Below, piece by piece: positions 1 through 6,664 of a stretch of DNA of 13,492 nt. Below the pieces are notes generated by a model, which saw nothing but the letters and a program-made list of their open reading frames with translations, was not told the DNA's origin and ran no database searches. The DNA comes from DASWRT01 sp036403035 (GTDB taxonomy: Bacteria; Pseudomonadota; Alphaproteobacteria; ATCC43930; CGMCC-115725), in assembly GCA_036403035.1 (NCBI GenBank), contig DASWRT010000283.1, forward strand, positions 1-13,492. The letters are read 5' to 3'. Numbering within the stretch: position 1 is the stretch's first letter; each line of letters starts with the position of its first letter. A program made the position numbers and the translations under genes.

Positions 1-816
1 TTCCATCGCGCCGGCGGCGTACCGACGGTGATGCGCGAGCTGATGAGCAAGAACAAGATCCACGGCAACGTCATGACGGTGAGCGGCAAGAGCTACGCCG
101 AGAATCTCAAGACCGCCAAGCCGGCCGACGGCGAGGTGATCAAGACTTACGACAAGCCGATGCTCGGTCATGCCGGCTTCGCGGTGCTGTCGGGCAACCT
201 GTTCGACTCGGCGATCATGAAGACCTCGGTGATCTCGCCGGAGTTCCGCCAGAAGTACCTCGAGCGGCCCGGCGACAAGGACGCCTTCGAGGGCACGGCG
301 ATCGTGTTCGAAGGGCCGGAGGACTATCACCATCGCATCAACGATCCCAAGCTGCCGATCGACGAGAACAGCATCCTGTTCATCCGCAACACCGGACCGG
401 TCGGCTATCCCGGTGCGGCCGAGGTGGTGAACATGCTGCCGCCCGACCGGCTGGTGAAGGGTGGCATCCTGCTGCTGCCCTGCGTCGGCGACGGCCGGCA
501 GAGCGGCACCTCGGCGAGCCCGTCGATCCTCAACGCCTCGCCCGAGGCGGCGGTCGGCGGCGGGCTGGCGTTGCTGCGCACCGGCGACCGGGTGCGGATC
601 GACCTCAACACGCGGGAGGTCAACGTGCTGATCGCCGACGAGGAACTGGCGCGGCGGCGCACCGCCTGGAAACCGCCCGCGCTCGTCGACCAGACGCCGT
701 GGGAGGAGATCTACCGCGCCCAGGTCGGCCAGCTCGCGACCGGCGGCTGCCTGGAGCCGTCGGTCAAGTTCCAGGACGTCATCAGGACGCGCGGCGAGCC
801 GCGGCATTCGCACTAG
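1..816 (+). CDS. IlvD/Edd-family dehydratase, C-terminal part (5' end outside window)
   Basis: The frame is open from base 1 to TAG at 814-816 and gives 271 residues of a protein whose start lies upstream. The family uses an Fe-S cluster to dehydrate 2,3-dihydroxy acids (dihydroxyacid dehydratase IlvD, phosphogluconate dehydratase Edd, and sugar-acid dehydratases for arabonate or xylonate). Visible landmarks are GGVPTVMREL near the cut end, GPVGYPGAAEVVNMLPP (about residues 129-145), and the conserved GDGRQSGTSASPSILNASPE block (about 163-182), whose SGTS serine region is catalytic in the family; then GGGLALLRTGDRVRIDLN. The phrase EDYHHRINDP and the GRQSGTSAS form (rather than GRFSGG) resemble the sugar-acid dehydratases more than true IlvD, so a pentonate or hexonate dehydratase is likely, but the substrate cannot be set from this half. 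The reading frame is intact. Family sure, substrate unsure. Confidence 0.9.
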   Translation, partial: FHRAGGVPTVMRELMSKNKIHGNVMTVSGKSYAENLKTAKPADGEVIKTYDKPMLGHAGFAVLSGNLFDSAIMKTSVISPEFRQKYLERPGDKDAFEGTAIVFEGPEDYHHRINDPKLPIDENSILFIRNTGPVGYPGAAEVVNMLPPDRLVKGGILLLPCVGDGRQSGTSASPSILNASPEAAVGGGLALLRTGDRVRIDLNTREVNVLIADEELARRRTAWKPPALVDQTPWEEIYRAQVGQLATGGCLEPSVKFQDVIRTRGEPRHSH

Positions 817-834
817 GGACGCGTCGAGGACCGA

Positions 835-963
835 TTTTCACCGCAGAGGACGCAGAGAGCCGCCGAGATCCGCAGAGGTACGATTTCCTGCGCGCCGCCG
901 CAGGCGCGCATCCGATTGCTCTGCGAGCCTCCGCGTCTTCTCCGCGTTCTCTGCGGTAAAAAA
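835..963. repeat. Imperfect inverted repeat of CGCAGAG-type words
   Basis: The two halves are near reverse complements. The left half starts TTTTCACCGCAGAGGACGCA at 835; the right half, read on the minus strand from 963, starts TTTTTTACCGCAGAGAACGC. Both continue with further GCAGAG / GCGGAG words. The arms carry the perfect pair ACCGCAGAG (840-848) / CTCTGCGGT (949-957). The centre is an exact 8-bp stem TGCGCGCC (889-896) / GGCGCGCA (903-910) with a 6-base loop. Translated, each arm gives FTAEDAE/FTAENAE-like peptides, which I recall as common spurious ORFs in many unrelated bacterial genomes; that suggests an interspersed repeat family rather than a gene. It lies between the 3' ends of the dehydratase gene (plus) and the membrane-protein gene (minus), so it could also end transcription from both sides. 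Confidence 0.7.
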
Positions 964-1015
964 GAGCGCTTTTGCTTCTTCCCGGTTCCAAGGCAAGGCG
1001 GGATCGCCTGGCAGC

Positions 1016-1498
1016 CTACGTTCGATCCCGCTGTGTCCGCGACAGCAGGCGCAGGAAAACCGCGGTGCCGACGCCCCATGCGCCATTGACGAGGAGGCCG
1101 GTCGCTATGCCGGCCGGCTTCCATCCGCCCGCGGCCGGAATGCCCTTGAGCGGCGAGACGATGAACCAGGCGACGAGCGGAAGCGCGATCGCGCCGAACA
1201 GCAGCGCCGCGAGCCAATAGCCGCCGCCGCGGCGCGGGAAGCTCCGTTCGACAAGCGCGAACACGATGCCCCAGACTCCGCCCCAGAACGCGGACGAGAT
1301 GACCAACGGCACGCCGAGCGGCGGCATCGGATTGAACCTGTAAGGCACGCCGGGCGTGACGCCGAGCAGGTGCAAAAGCCCCAACGTGAGCTGATGAAAG
1401 ATCAGCACCGACACGAAGCCGGCGACGAAGCCGAGGGCAAGATGCTTGGCCGAGACACCGGAACGCGGTGAGGTCGAGATGCCCGTTATCGAAGCCAT
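1016..1498 (-). CDS. Small integral membrane protein, four predicted helices, function unknown
   Basis: The product is 160 residues from the ATG whose complement is at 1496-1498. This start is chosen because AAGAGG stands just upstream on the minus strand and because the longer open frame to about 1705 is arginine-rich and unlike protein. Four hydrophobic stretches are visible: about residues 19-46, 60-83, 93-114 and 128-152. Short polar links (ERSFPRRGGG, then SPLKGIPAAGGWKP) join them. The N-terminal 18 residues and the last nine (LSRTQRDRT region) are polar. I do not recognise a family; it looks like the short uncharacterised membrane proteins common in alphaproteobacteria. It is transcribed away from the MFS gene, with a 250-bp divergent spacer. 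No catalytic or binding motif is evident. Confidence 0.65.
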   Translation of the reverse strand: MASITGISTSPRSGVSAKHLALGFVAGFVSVLIFHQLTLGLLHLLGVTPGVPYRFNPMPPLGVPLVISSAFWGGVWGIVFALVERSFPRRGGGYWLAALLFGAIALPLVAWFIVSPLKGIPAAGGWKPAGIATGLLVNGAWGVGTAVFLRLLSRTQRDRT

Positions 1499-1526
1499 GA
1501 AGCAAACCTCTTTCTCGTGATGCCCG

Positions 1527-1550
1527 TACAATACCGGTGCGCCGGTTATC
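1527..1550. promoter_or_regulatory. Possible promoter/operator in the divergent spacer 1499-1748
   Basis: A short inverted repeat, ACCGG (1533-1537), TGCG, CCGGT (1542-1546), lies just upstream of a minus-strand TATTGT (complement 1528-1533) that could serve as a -10 box for the small membrane-protein gene. No convincing -35 box accompanies it. The rest of the 250-bp spacer up to the MFS start shows no clear promoter or repeat to my eye. Confidence 0.2.
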
Positions 1551-1748
1551 GCGGACACGATCGCATAAGAGCGGAGGGACGACCGCCGCAGGCCATCTAT
1601 TCCACGCACCCCGCCTATTGAAATGGGTTCGATGGCGTCGGGGAGGTATGCGCCGCACGCGGGACGGGTCACGCGCGGCTCGACCGGACGGCCCTCGCGG
1701 TGCAATGGTGGGGGCGCATTCTCACCGTCCCGTCTTCAGGAAGACAGC

Positions 1749-3002
1749 GTGTCCGGCTCCGCCATCCCGCGTAACGATTCCGGGAGCGCCGCGGCCGGTG
1801 GCGGAGGCGTTGTGCGCCTGCGCCACGGCACCGCCGCGTTCCGCCGCGCGACATCAGCGCTGGTCGCGATCGGCTTCGCGACGTTCGCGTTGCTGTACTG
1901 CGTTCAGCCGCTGCTTCCGGTCTTCTCGGCGGAGTTCGGCGTGTCCCCGGCGGTCAGCAGCCTCGCCCTGTCGCTGACGACCGGTTTGCTCGCGCCGATG
2001 CTGATCGTCGCCGGCGGCCTGTCGGAAACGTTCGGGCGCAAGGGGCTGATGATCGCCTCGCTGGCCGCGACGGCTGTCCTGACGATCGGCGCGGCGCTGA
2101 TGCCCGGTTTCTCCGGGCTCCTCGTTACCCGCGCCCTCACCGGGATCGTGATGAGCGGGCTGCCGGCCGTCGCGATGGCCTATCTCGGCGAGGAGGTGGA
2201 GCCGCATTCGCTGGGCTTCGCGACCGGAGTGCTGATCGGCGGCAATGCGCTCGGCGGCATGTTCGGCCGTGTCGCCGCCGGCGCGCTTACCGATTTCGCC
2301 TCATGGCGAGTCGCGCTCGGCGTGCTCGGTGCGTTCTCGCTCGCTGCGTCGCTCGCCGTCTGGACGATGCTGCCGCCGTCGCGGCACTTCGCCCGGCGGC
2401 CGTTCCGAGTCGGCGCGATGCTCGCCGCCTTCGCCGAGCATCTGCGGGAGCCCGGGCTGCGGATGCTGTTCGCGCTCCCGTTCCTGCTGATGGGCAGCTT
2501 CGTCACGCTTTACAACTACATCGGTTACCGGCTGGAGGCGGCGCCTTACGAACTCGGCCAGACGGCGTCCGGCGCAGTCTTCACCGTCTATCTGATCGGC
2601 AGCGCCAGCTCGGCCTGGATGGGCCGGCTGGCCGATCGGTTCGGCCGGCGACAGGTGCTGTGGGTCGCCGTGCTGATCATGCTCGGGGGCATCCTGCTCA
2701 CGCTGGCGCATGCCCTGCCGCTGATCGTCCTCGGCATCGCCATCGCCACCTTCGGCTTCTTCGGCGGCCATTCGATCGCAAGCAGCTGGGTCGCCCGTCG
2801 CGCCCATACGGCGAAGGGACAGGCCTCCTCGCTCTACCTCTTCGCCTATTACCTGGGATCGAGCACGATCGGCAGCGCCGGCGGCCTCGCCTGGACCCTC
2901 GGTGGCTGGACCGGCGTCGTCGCAGGCTTGTCGCTGCTGATCCTGCTCGCACTCGGCCTTTCGCTCCGCCTCGCCCGGCTCCAGCCGCTGCCGGACGCGT
3001 GA
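1749..3002 (+). CDS. MFS transporter, YnfM-like 12-helix exporter type
   Basis: The product is a secondary transporter in the inner membrane. The GTG at 1749 is taken as the start because AGGAAG (1738-1743) is well placed before it and because it gives 417 residues, a usual length for this family. The frame is open to ATG 1623, but that extension is arginine/glycine-rich with no helix. A polar N-terminus of about 35 residues precedes the first helix (ATSALVAIGFATFALLY). The loop 2-3 signature GGLSETFGRKG is at about residues 89-99, and its counterpart GRLADRFGRR at about 292-301, as expected for the duplicated six-helix halves. The opening QPLLPVFSAEFGVSPA resembles the YnfM/arabinose-efflux-like group. 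Substrate unknown. The gene stands alone: a divergent gene lies upstream, and 154 bp separate it from the ABC operon. Confidence 0.88.
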   Translation: MSGSAIPRNDSGSAAAGGGGVVRLRHGTAAFRRATSALVAIGFATFALLYCVQPLLPVFSAEFGVSPAVSSLALSLTTGLLAPMLIVAGGLSETFGRKGLMIASLAATAVLTIGAALMPGFSGLLVTRALTGIVMSGLPAVAMAYLGEEVEPHSLGFATGVLIGGNALGGMFGRVAAGALTDFASWRVALGVLGAFSLAASLAVWTMLPPSRHFARRPFRVGAMLAAFAEHLREPGLRMLFALPFLLMGSFVTLYNYIGYRLEAAPYELGQTASGAVFTVYLIGSASSAWMGRLADRFGRRQVLWVAVLIMLGGILLTLAHALPLIVLGIAIATFGFFGGHSIASSWVARRAHTAKGQASSLYLFAYYLGSSTIGSAGGLAWTLGGWTGVVAGLSLLILLALGLSLRLARLQPLPDA

Positions 3003-3089
3003 AGGAACGGACGTAAACGAAAAGGTCGCTCCCGCCCTTCCTCCAAGGCTTGCCCGCGCGCTTGTCGCGCATTGAACTGACGGTCCCGT

Positions 3090-3105
3090 TGGCGCATAGG
3101 TTGCA
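3090..3105 (+). promoter_or_regulatory. Sigma-54 (RpoN) promoter upstream of the ABC uptake operon
   Basis: TGGCGCATAGGTTGCA matches the consensus TGGCACGN4TTGCW at every fixed position except two. The invariant GG (3091-3092) and GC (3103-3104) have the required ten bases between them. The predicted transcription start is about 3115-3116, roughly 40 bases before the ATG at 3157. Amino-acid uptake operons are classic targets of NtrC and sigma-54, so the site fits its neighbour. No clear activator palindrome was found upstream in the short gap or the end of the MFS gene. Confidence 0.55.
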
Positions 3106-3156
3106 CGCAACGACGGACCGGTCGCGGCATGCCGTCGGGGACAGGGGAGGGGCAGA

Positions 3157-4029
3157 ATGGTTTCAAGGAGAGAGTTCACCGGGCTGGTCGCTGCCGGCGC
3201 AGCCGCGGCGGGCGCCGCAGGCACGGTACTGGCCGGCACGGCCGCAGCGCAGACGCCCCTGGCGGCGGGCGGGGGCGGCGGCGAGACGACCTTCGACCGC
3301 GTGATGCGGACGAAGAAGCTGCGGATCGGTGCGGTGGCGGGCGGCGAGCCCTACTACCACAAGGATCTCGCCAGCGGTCAGTGGTCCGGCTTCTGCATCG
3401 ACATGGCGAAGGATCTCGCCGCCAATTTCGACGCCGAGCTGGAGATCCTCGAAACGACGTGGGGCAATCAGGTGCTCGACCTGCAATCCGGCAAGATCGA
3501 CATCGGCTTCGGCCTCAATCCGGCGCCGAAGCGCGCCTTCAGCGTCCGCTTCTGCCGGCCGCTCCTCAACAACAGCTTCACGATCCTCGCGAAGAAGGGG
3601 TTCGAGGCGAAGAGCTGGAGCGACCTCAACAGCCCGAACGTCAAGATTTCGGTCGATATCGGCTCGTCGCACGACGTGATCGCGCATCGGCTCTGCCCGA
3701 ACGCCCAGATCATCGGCTTCAAGACCGCCGACGAAGCGACGATGGCGGTGCAGACCGGGCGTGCCGACTGCCAGATCCTGGTCGTGATCCTGTCGCTCAC
3801 CGTGCTCAAGAAGAACCCGAACCTCGGCAAGCTGATCATCCCGCAGCCGGTCGTGCTCACCACCACCAATTCCGGCGTGCGCATCGAGCCCGATTACCGG
3901 TTCCGCGACTTCGTCGACAACTGGACCGATTACAACCGCGGGCTCGGCACAATCCGCGACTGGGTGGTGAGCAACCTCGCGCTCGTCGGCGTCAAGCCGG
4001 AGGACATCCCGCCGGAGGTCGTTCTGTAG
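3157..4029 (+). CDS. Amino-acid-type ABC transporter, periplasmic substrate-binding protein
   Basis: The 290-residue product is a type-3 solute-binding protein (SBP_bac_3, His/Glu/Gln group) that would capture a small polar solute in the periplasm and pass it to the permease encoded next. The ATG follows a strong GGGGAGGGG ribosome site. The N-terminus carries a twin-arginine motif SRREF (residues 3-7), an Ala/Gly-rich core, and a likely cleavage near residue 31 (TAAAQ), so export by Tat is expected. The mature domain opens FDRVMRTKKLRIGAV and holds the ...GQWSGFCIDMAKDLA... and ...SGKIDIGFGLNPAPKRAFSVRF... segments typical of the fold; the arginine in PKRAF is the usual carboxylate-binding position. 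The ligand cannot be named. The gene is first in a three-gene operon with a sigma-54 site upstream. Confidence 0.88.
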   Translation: MVSRREFTGLVAAGAAAAGAAGTVLAGTAAAQTPLAAGGGGGETTFDRVMRTKKLRIGAVAGGEPYYHKDLASGQWSGFCIDMAKDLAANFDAELEILETTWGNQVLDLQSGKIDIGFGLNPAPKRAFSVRFCRPLLNNSFTILAKKGFEAKSWSDLNSPNVKISVDIGSSHDVIAHRLCPNAQIIGFKTADEATMAVQTGRADCQILVVILSLTVLKKNPNLGKLIIPQPVVLTTTNSGVRIEPDYRFRDFVDNWTDYNRGLGTIRDWVVSNLALVGVKPEDIPPEVVL

Positions 4030-4072
4030 GGCGGGCGATGCGAGGCGACGGCGAGAGCGGCCGAGCCGGATC

Positions 4073-4741
4073 GTGAGCGGTTATACTTGGGACTTCTCCC
4101 TCCTCTGGGGCTACCGGTGGGTGTTCGCCGCCGGGCTCGGCTACACGCTCGCCTATACGGCCGCGTGCGTCGTGCTCGGGCTGGCGCTCGGCATCGCGGT
4201 CGGTATCGCGCGGCTGTCGCGCCGTATCTTGGTCACGGTGCCGCTGGTCGCCTACGTCGAGCTGTTCCGCTGCACGCCGCTGCTCGTGCAGCTCGTCTGG
4301 TTCTACTACGCGCTGCCGGTGCTGAGCGGCATCGAGATGTCGGCGCCGACCGCCGCGGTGCTGACGCTGTCGCTCTACGGCGGCGCCTTCTACGCCGAGA
4401 TCGTGCGCGGCGGCATCGTCTCGATCGAGCGCGGCCAATGGGATGCGGCGCGCGCGATCGGCATGACGCGCGGTCTGATCATGCGGCGGATCATCCTGCC
4501 GCAGGCGCTGAAGCGGATGACGCCGCCGCTGATGAACCAGTCGATCATCCAGCTCAAGAACACCTCGCTGGTGTCGGTGCTGGCGGTCGCCGACCTCCTC
4601 TACCAAGGGCAGGTGATCACCGCCGCGACCTACCGGCCATTGGAGGTCTACACGATGACGGCGGCGCTCTATTTCGCCGTGCTGTTCCCGATGACGCTCG
4701 GCGTGCAGGCGCTCGAGCGCCGCCTCGCCAAGAGCGACTGA
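4073..4741 (+). CDS. Amino-acid-type ABC transporter, permease (HisM/GlnP family)
   Basis: This 222-residue inner-membrane protein would form the channel, probably as a homodimer because only one permease gene is present. It begins at GTG 4073, with only weak ribosome-site pairing (CCGGA just upstream); no better start precedes the first helix. Hydrophobic segments are visible at about residues 16-45, 54-83, 92-115, 160-178 and 192-212. The EAA loop that docks on the ATPase is clear at about 121-145 (GQWDAARAIGMTRG, then IILPQALKRMTPP). The pattern ELFRCTPLLVQLVWFYYALP is typical of the His/Glu/Gln/Arg/opine subfamily. It lies 43 bp after the binding-protein gene and 22 bp before the ATPase start, so the three are surely co-transcribed. 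Confidence 0.92.
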   Translation: MSGYTWDFSLLWGYRWVFAAGLGYTLAYTAACVVLGLALGIAVGIARLSRRILVTVPLVAYVELFRCTPLLVQLVWFYYALPVLSGIEMSAPTAAVLTLSLYGGAFYAEIVRGGIVSIERGQWDAARAIGMTRGLIMRRIILPQALKRMTPPLMNQSIIQLKNTSLVSVLAVADLLYQGQVITAATYRPLEVYTMTAALYFAVLFPMTLGVQALERRLAKSD

Positions 4742-4763
4742 CCGGGCGGTGGAGCGGGGCGGC

Positions 4764-5549
4764 ATGGACGAGGCGATGATCGAGATCGGCGACCTACACA
4801 AATCCTTCGGCGCGGTCGAGGTGCTGAAGGGCGTGTCGCTGGAGGTGGCGCGCGGCAGCGTCGTCGCGTTGATCGGGCCGAGCGGGTCGGGGAAGTCGAC
4901 GCTGCTGCGCTGCATCAACCTGCTGGAGGAGCCGACGCGCGGCACGGTCCGCGTCGGCGGACAGGTGCTGCGCTTCGGCGAGCGCGGCACGAAGCTGCCC
5001 GGCGACCGCGCGCTTGCCGCGTTCCGGGCCAATACCGGGATGGTGTTCCAGCACTTCAACCTGTTCCCGCACATGACCGTGCTCGGCAACGTGATGGAGG
5101 GGCCGGTCAGCGTCCGCCGCCAGAAGCGCGCCGAGGCCGAGGCGCTGGCGATGGACCTGCTGGCGAAGGTCGGGCTCGCCGACAAGGCGGGGGCGTATCC
5201 GAGCCGCCTCTCCGGCGGGCAGAAGCAGCGCGTCGCGATCGCCCGCGCGCTGGCGATGCGGCCCTCGGTGGTGCTGTTCGACGAGGTCACCTCGGCGCTC
5301 GACCCGGAACTGGTCGGCGAGGTGCTGGCGGTGATGCGGCGGCTCGCCGAGGATGGCATGACGATGATGATCGTGACGCACGAGATCGCCTTCGCCCGCG
5401 ACATTGCCGACCGCGTGCTCTTCCTCAAGGACGGCGTCATCGCCGAGGAAGGGCCGCCGCAACAGGTGATCGGCAACCCGCGCGAGGCGGCGACGCGCGC
5501 CTTCCTGCAACGCTTCCACGAGAGCGGGCGCGCCGCCGGCTTGGAATAA
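4764..5549 (+). CDS. Amino-acid-type ABC transporter, ATP-binding protein (GlnQ/HisP family)
   Basis: The 261-residue cytoplasmic ATPase drives the uptake system encoded just before it. Walker A GPSGSGKST is at about residues 38-46, followed by the Q-loop region MVFQHFNLFPHMTV, the ABC signature LSGGQKQR, Walker B VVLFDEVTSALDP and the switch histidine in MIVTHE, all in order and complete. The ending FLQRFHESGR is the common tail of polar-amino-acid ATPases. ATG 4764 is chosen since GGAG (4751-4754) lies at a workable distance; GTG 4749 (five residues longer) and ATG 4776 (four shorter) are alternatives. The gene ends at TAA 5547-5549, facing cbbR with only 4 bp between the stops. Confidence 0.93.
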   Translation: MDEAMIEIGDLHKSFGAVEVLKGVSLEVARGSVVALIGPSGSGKSTLLRCINLLEEPTRGTVRVGGQVLRFGERGTKLPGDRALAAFRANTGMVFQHFNLFPHMTVLGNVMEGPVSVRRQKRAEAEALAMDLLAKVGLADKAGAYPSRLSGGQKQRVAIARALAMRPSVVLFDEVTSALDPELVGEVLAVMRRLAEDGMTMMIVTHEIAFARDIADRVLFLKDGVIAEEGPPQQVIGNPREAATRAFLQRFHESGRAAGLE

Positions 5550-5570
5550 AGGCTCAGCCGGCGCGCCGGC
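5534..5570. terminator. Possible bidirectional terminator hairpin between convergent genes
   Basis: CGCCGGCT (5534-5541) pairs with AGCCGGCG (5556-5563) across a 14-base loop that holds the ATPase stop codon. A perfect 14-bp palindrome, GCCGGCGCGCCGGC (5557-5570), overlaps the right arm. The convergent, 4-bp-apart stops make a shared stop signal plausible, but no run of T follows on either strand. Confidence 0.3.
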
Positions 5571-6498
5571 CGCTCGCGCTCTTATGGTGATCGTAGTCCG
5601 GCAGGAAGCTGCACCCCTGCTCGGTCAGGAATTTCTGAAGGACGGCGGCGGCCGGCAGCAGCCGGCGTCCCGGCAGCCGGACCACGAACCATTGCCGGAT
5701 CACGGGCAGTCCGCGGATGTCGAGCACGACGAGCCGCTCGTCGGCGATCTCGGCGTCGACCGTATGCGCCGAGATGAATGCGATCCCGAGGCCGGCGATC
5801 GCCGCCTGCTTGATCGTCTCGTTGCTGTCGATCTGCATGCCGAAGCGCGGCGACACCCCGGAGTCGGCGAAGAACCGTTCCATCAGGCCGCGCGTGCCGC
5901 TCCCCGGTTCCCGCACGATAAAGGTCTCGGCCGAGAGACACGCCGGGTCGATCGAGCGCTGGCTGGCGAGCGGGTGATCGGGCGGCGCGACGATCACGTG
6001 CGGATGATCGCCGAGCACGGACGCGTCGACGGCGAACTCGTCCGGCGGACGGCCCATGATGGCGATGTCCAGCTCGTAGTGGCTGAGGCCGGCGATGATC
6101 TGGGTACGGTTGCCGACCGAGAGCCGCAGATCGACGCCGGGATGCGCCCGTGCGAAGGCGGCGAGGGCGCGCGGCGCGAAATATTTCGAGGTGCTGATCA
6201 CGCCGACCGAGACGGTGCCGCGCTCCGCTCCGGCGACGCCCGCGAGCATGGCGTCGCACTCGGCGAGGGTCGCCTCGATGCGTTCCACCGCGCCCAGCAT
6301 CTCGCGGCCGGTGTCGGTCGCGGTCATGCCGGCCGGCGAGCGCTCGACGAGCGGCAGGCCGACCTGATCCTGGAGCAGTTGCATCTGCAGCGTCACGGCC
6401 GGCGCCGAGACATTAAGCTCCCGCGCGGCCCCGGTTACGGAGCCCGTCCTGACCACCGCCGCGAAGGCCCGTAGCTGCTTCAATGTGACGTTGTGCAT
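5554..6498 (-). CDS. cbbR: LysR-type transcriptional regulator of the Calvin cycle operon, CbbR
   Basis: This 314-residue DNA-binding regulator is divergent from cbbF, the standard place of CbbR. The N-terminal winged helix-turn-helix is clear at about residues 4-62 (VTLKQLRAFAAVVRTGSVTG, AARELNVSAPAVTLQMQLL, VGLPLVERSPAGMTATDTGR). The effector-binding domain follows at about 90-295, with VSVGVISTSKYFAPRAL, the IAGLSHYELDIAIMGRPP segment typical of CbbR and REPGSGTRGLMERFF. CbbR proteins activate cbb operons in response to metabolites such as RuBP, phosphoenolpyruvate or NADPH, depending on the species; the effector here is not known. The start is the ATG complementary to 6496-6498. A TTG three bases upstream (6501) would add one residue and sits closer to AAGGA. 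The gene start lies within the AT-rich region that holds the likely binding sites, so autoregulation is probable. Confidence 0.9.
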   Translation of the reverse strand: MHNVTLKQLRAFAAVVRTGSVTGAARELNVSAPAVTLQMQLLQDQVGLPLVERSPAGMTATDTGREMLGAVERIEATLAECDAMLAGVAGAERGTVSVGVISTSKYFAPRALAAFARAHPGVDLRLSVGNRTQIIAGLSHYELDIAIMGRPPDEFAVDASVLGDHPHVIVAPPDHPLASQRSIDPACLSAETFIVREPGSGTRGLMERFFADSGVSPRFGMQIDSNETIKQAAIAGLGIAFISAHTVDAEIADERLVVLDIRGLPVIRQWFVVRLPGRRLLPAAAVLQKFLTEQGCSFLPDYDHHKSASGRRAG

Positions 6499-6501
6499 CA
6501 A

Positions 6502-6518
6502 TTTAAGTTTTCCTTAAA
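6502..6518. promoter_or_regulatory. CbbR-like binding motif 1 (perfect inverted repeat)
   Basis: TTTAAG (6502-6507), a 5-base spacer, then CTTAAA (6513-6518) form a perfect dyad. It contains the LysR motif T-N11-A (T6504, A6516) and the CbbR form TNA-N8-TNA (TTA 6503-6505, TTA 6514-6516). It lies 4 bases from the cbbR ATG, where binding could also repress cbbR. Confidence 0.55.
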
Positions 6519-6529
6519 AACTTGTTCAG

Positions 6530-6543
6530 TTAATTCGAATTTA
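6530..6543. promoter_or_regulatory. CbbR-like binding motif 2
   Basis: A second TTA-N8-TTA (TTA 6530-6532 and 6541-6543) with T-N11-A (T6531, A6543) surrounds the palindrome AATTCGAATT (6532-6541). It starts 27 bp after motif 1, on the cbbF side, where LysR regulators usually have their activation site. Confidence 0.45.
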
Positions 6544-6664
6544 CTTAATTTCGTCAAGTGCCAATATCTCCCAGACGGGAAAAGCGCCCTGACGCGCATC
6601 CCGGCTCCGCAAAGCCGAGCGGCCGGTACGCCGCGCCAACAGGCGGAACGGGAGGAATGGCACG

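Larger units (their letters stand above)
6499..6664. promoter_or_regulatory. cbbR-cbbF divergent control region
   Basis: This 166-bp spacer is strikingly AT-rich from about 6498 to 6570 in an otherwise GC-rich window. It must hold the promoters for both cbbR and the cbb operon. Besides the two CbbR-like motifs listed separately, a weak plus-strand promoter can be drawn as TTTACT (6540-6545), 17 bases, AATATC (6563-6568), with 7 of 12 consensus matches. That would place the transcription start near 6575 and a leader of about 90 bases before cbbF. Weak -10/-35 boxes would suit an activator-dependent promoter. Confidence 0.6.

Noticed and set aside
699..1086. Open frames encoding FTAEDAE/FTAENAE-like peptides on both strands
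   Set aside because: They come from the CGCAGAG inverted repeat, lack ribosome sites and overlap the ends of real genes.
1623..1748. N-terminal extension of the MFS transporter to ATG 1623
   Set aside because: The added 42 residues are Arg/Gly/Ser-rich with no helix, ATG 1623 has no ribosome site, and GTG 1749 has AGGAAG and gives the usual family length.
2301..3239. Long minus-strand frame (312 codons) opposite the MFS gene, and similar long frames opposite the ABC and cbb genes
   Set aside because: Composition is typical of GC-rich shadow frames (Arg, Ala, Gly, Glu, Gln, His runs), there is no domain, and each lies opposite a clear conserved gene.
6522..6550. cbb promoter drawn as TTGTTC, 17 bases, TTAATT
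   Set aside because: Only six of twelve consensus matches in an AT-rich stretch; the alternative at 6540-6568 is slightly better and also unproven.
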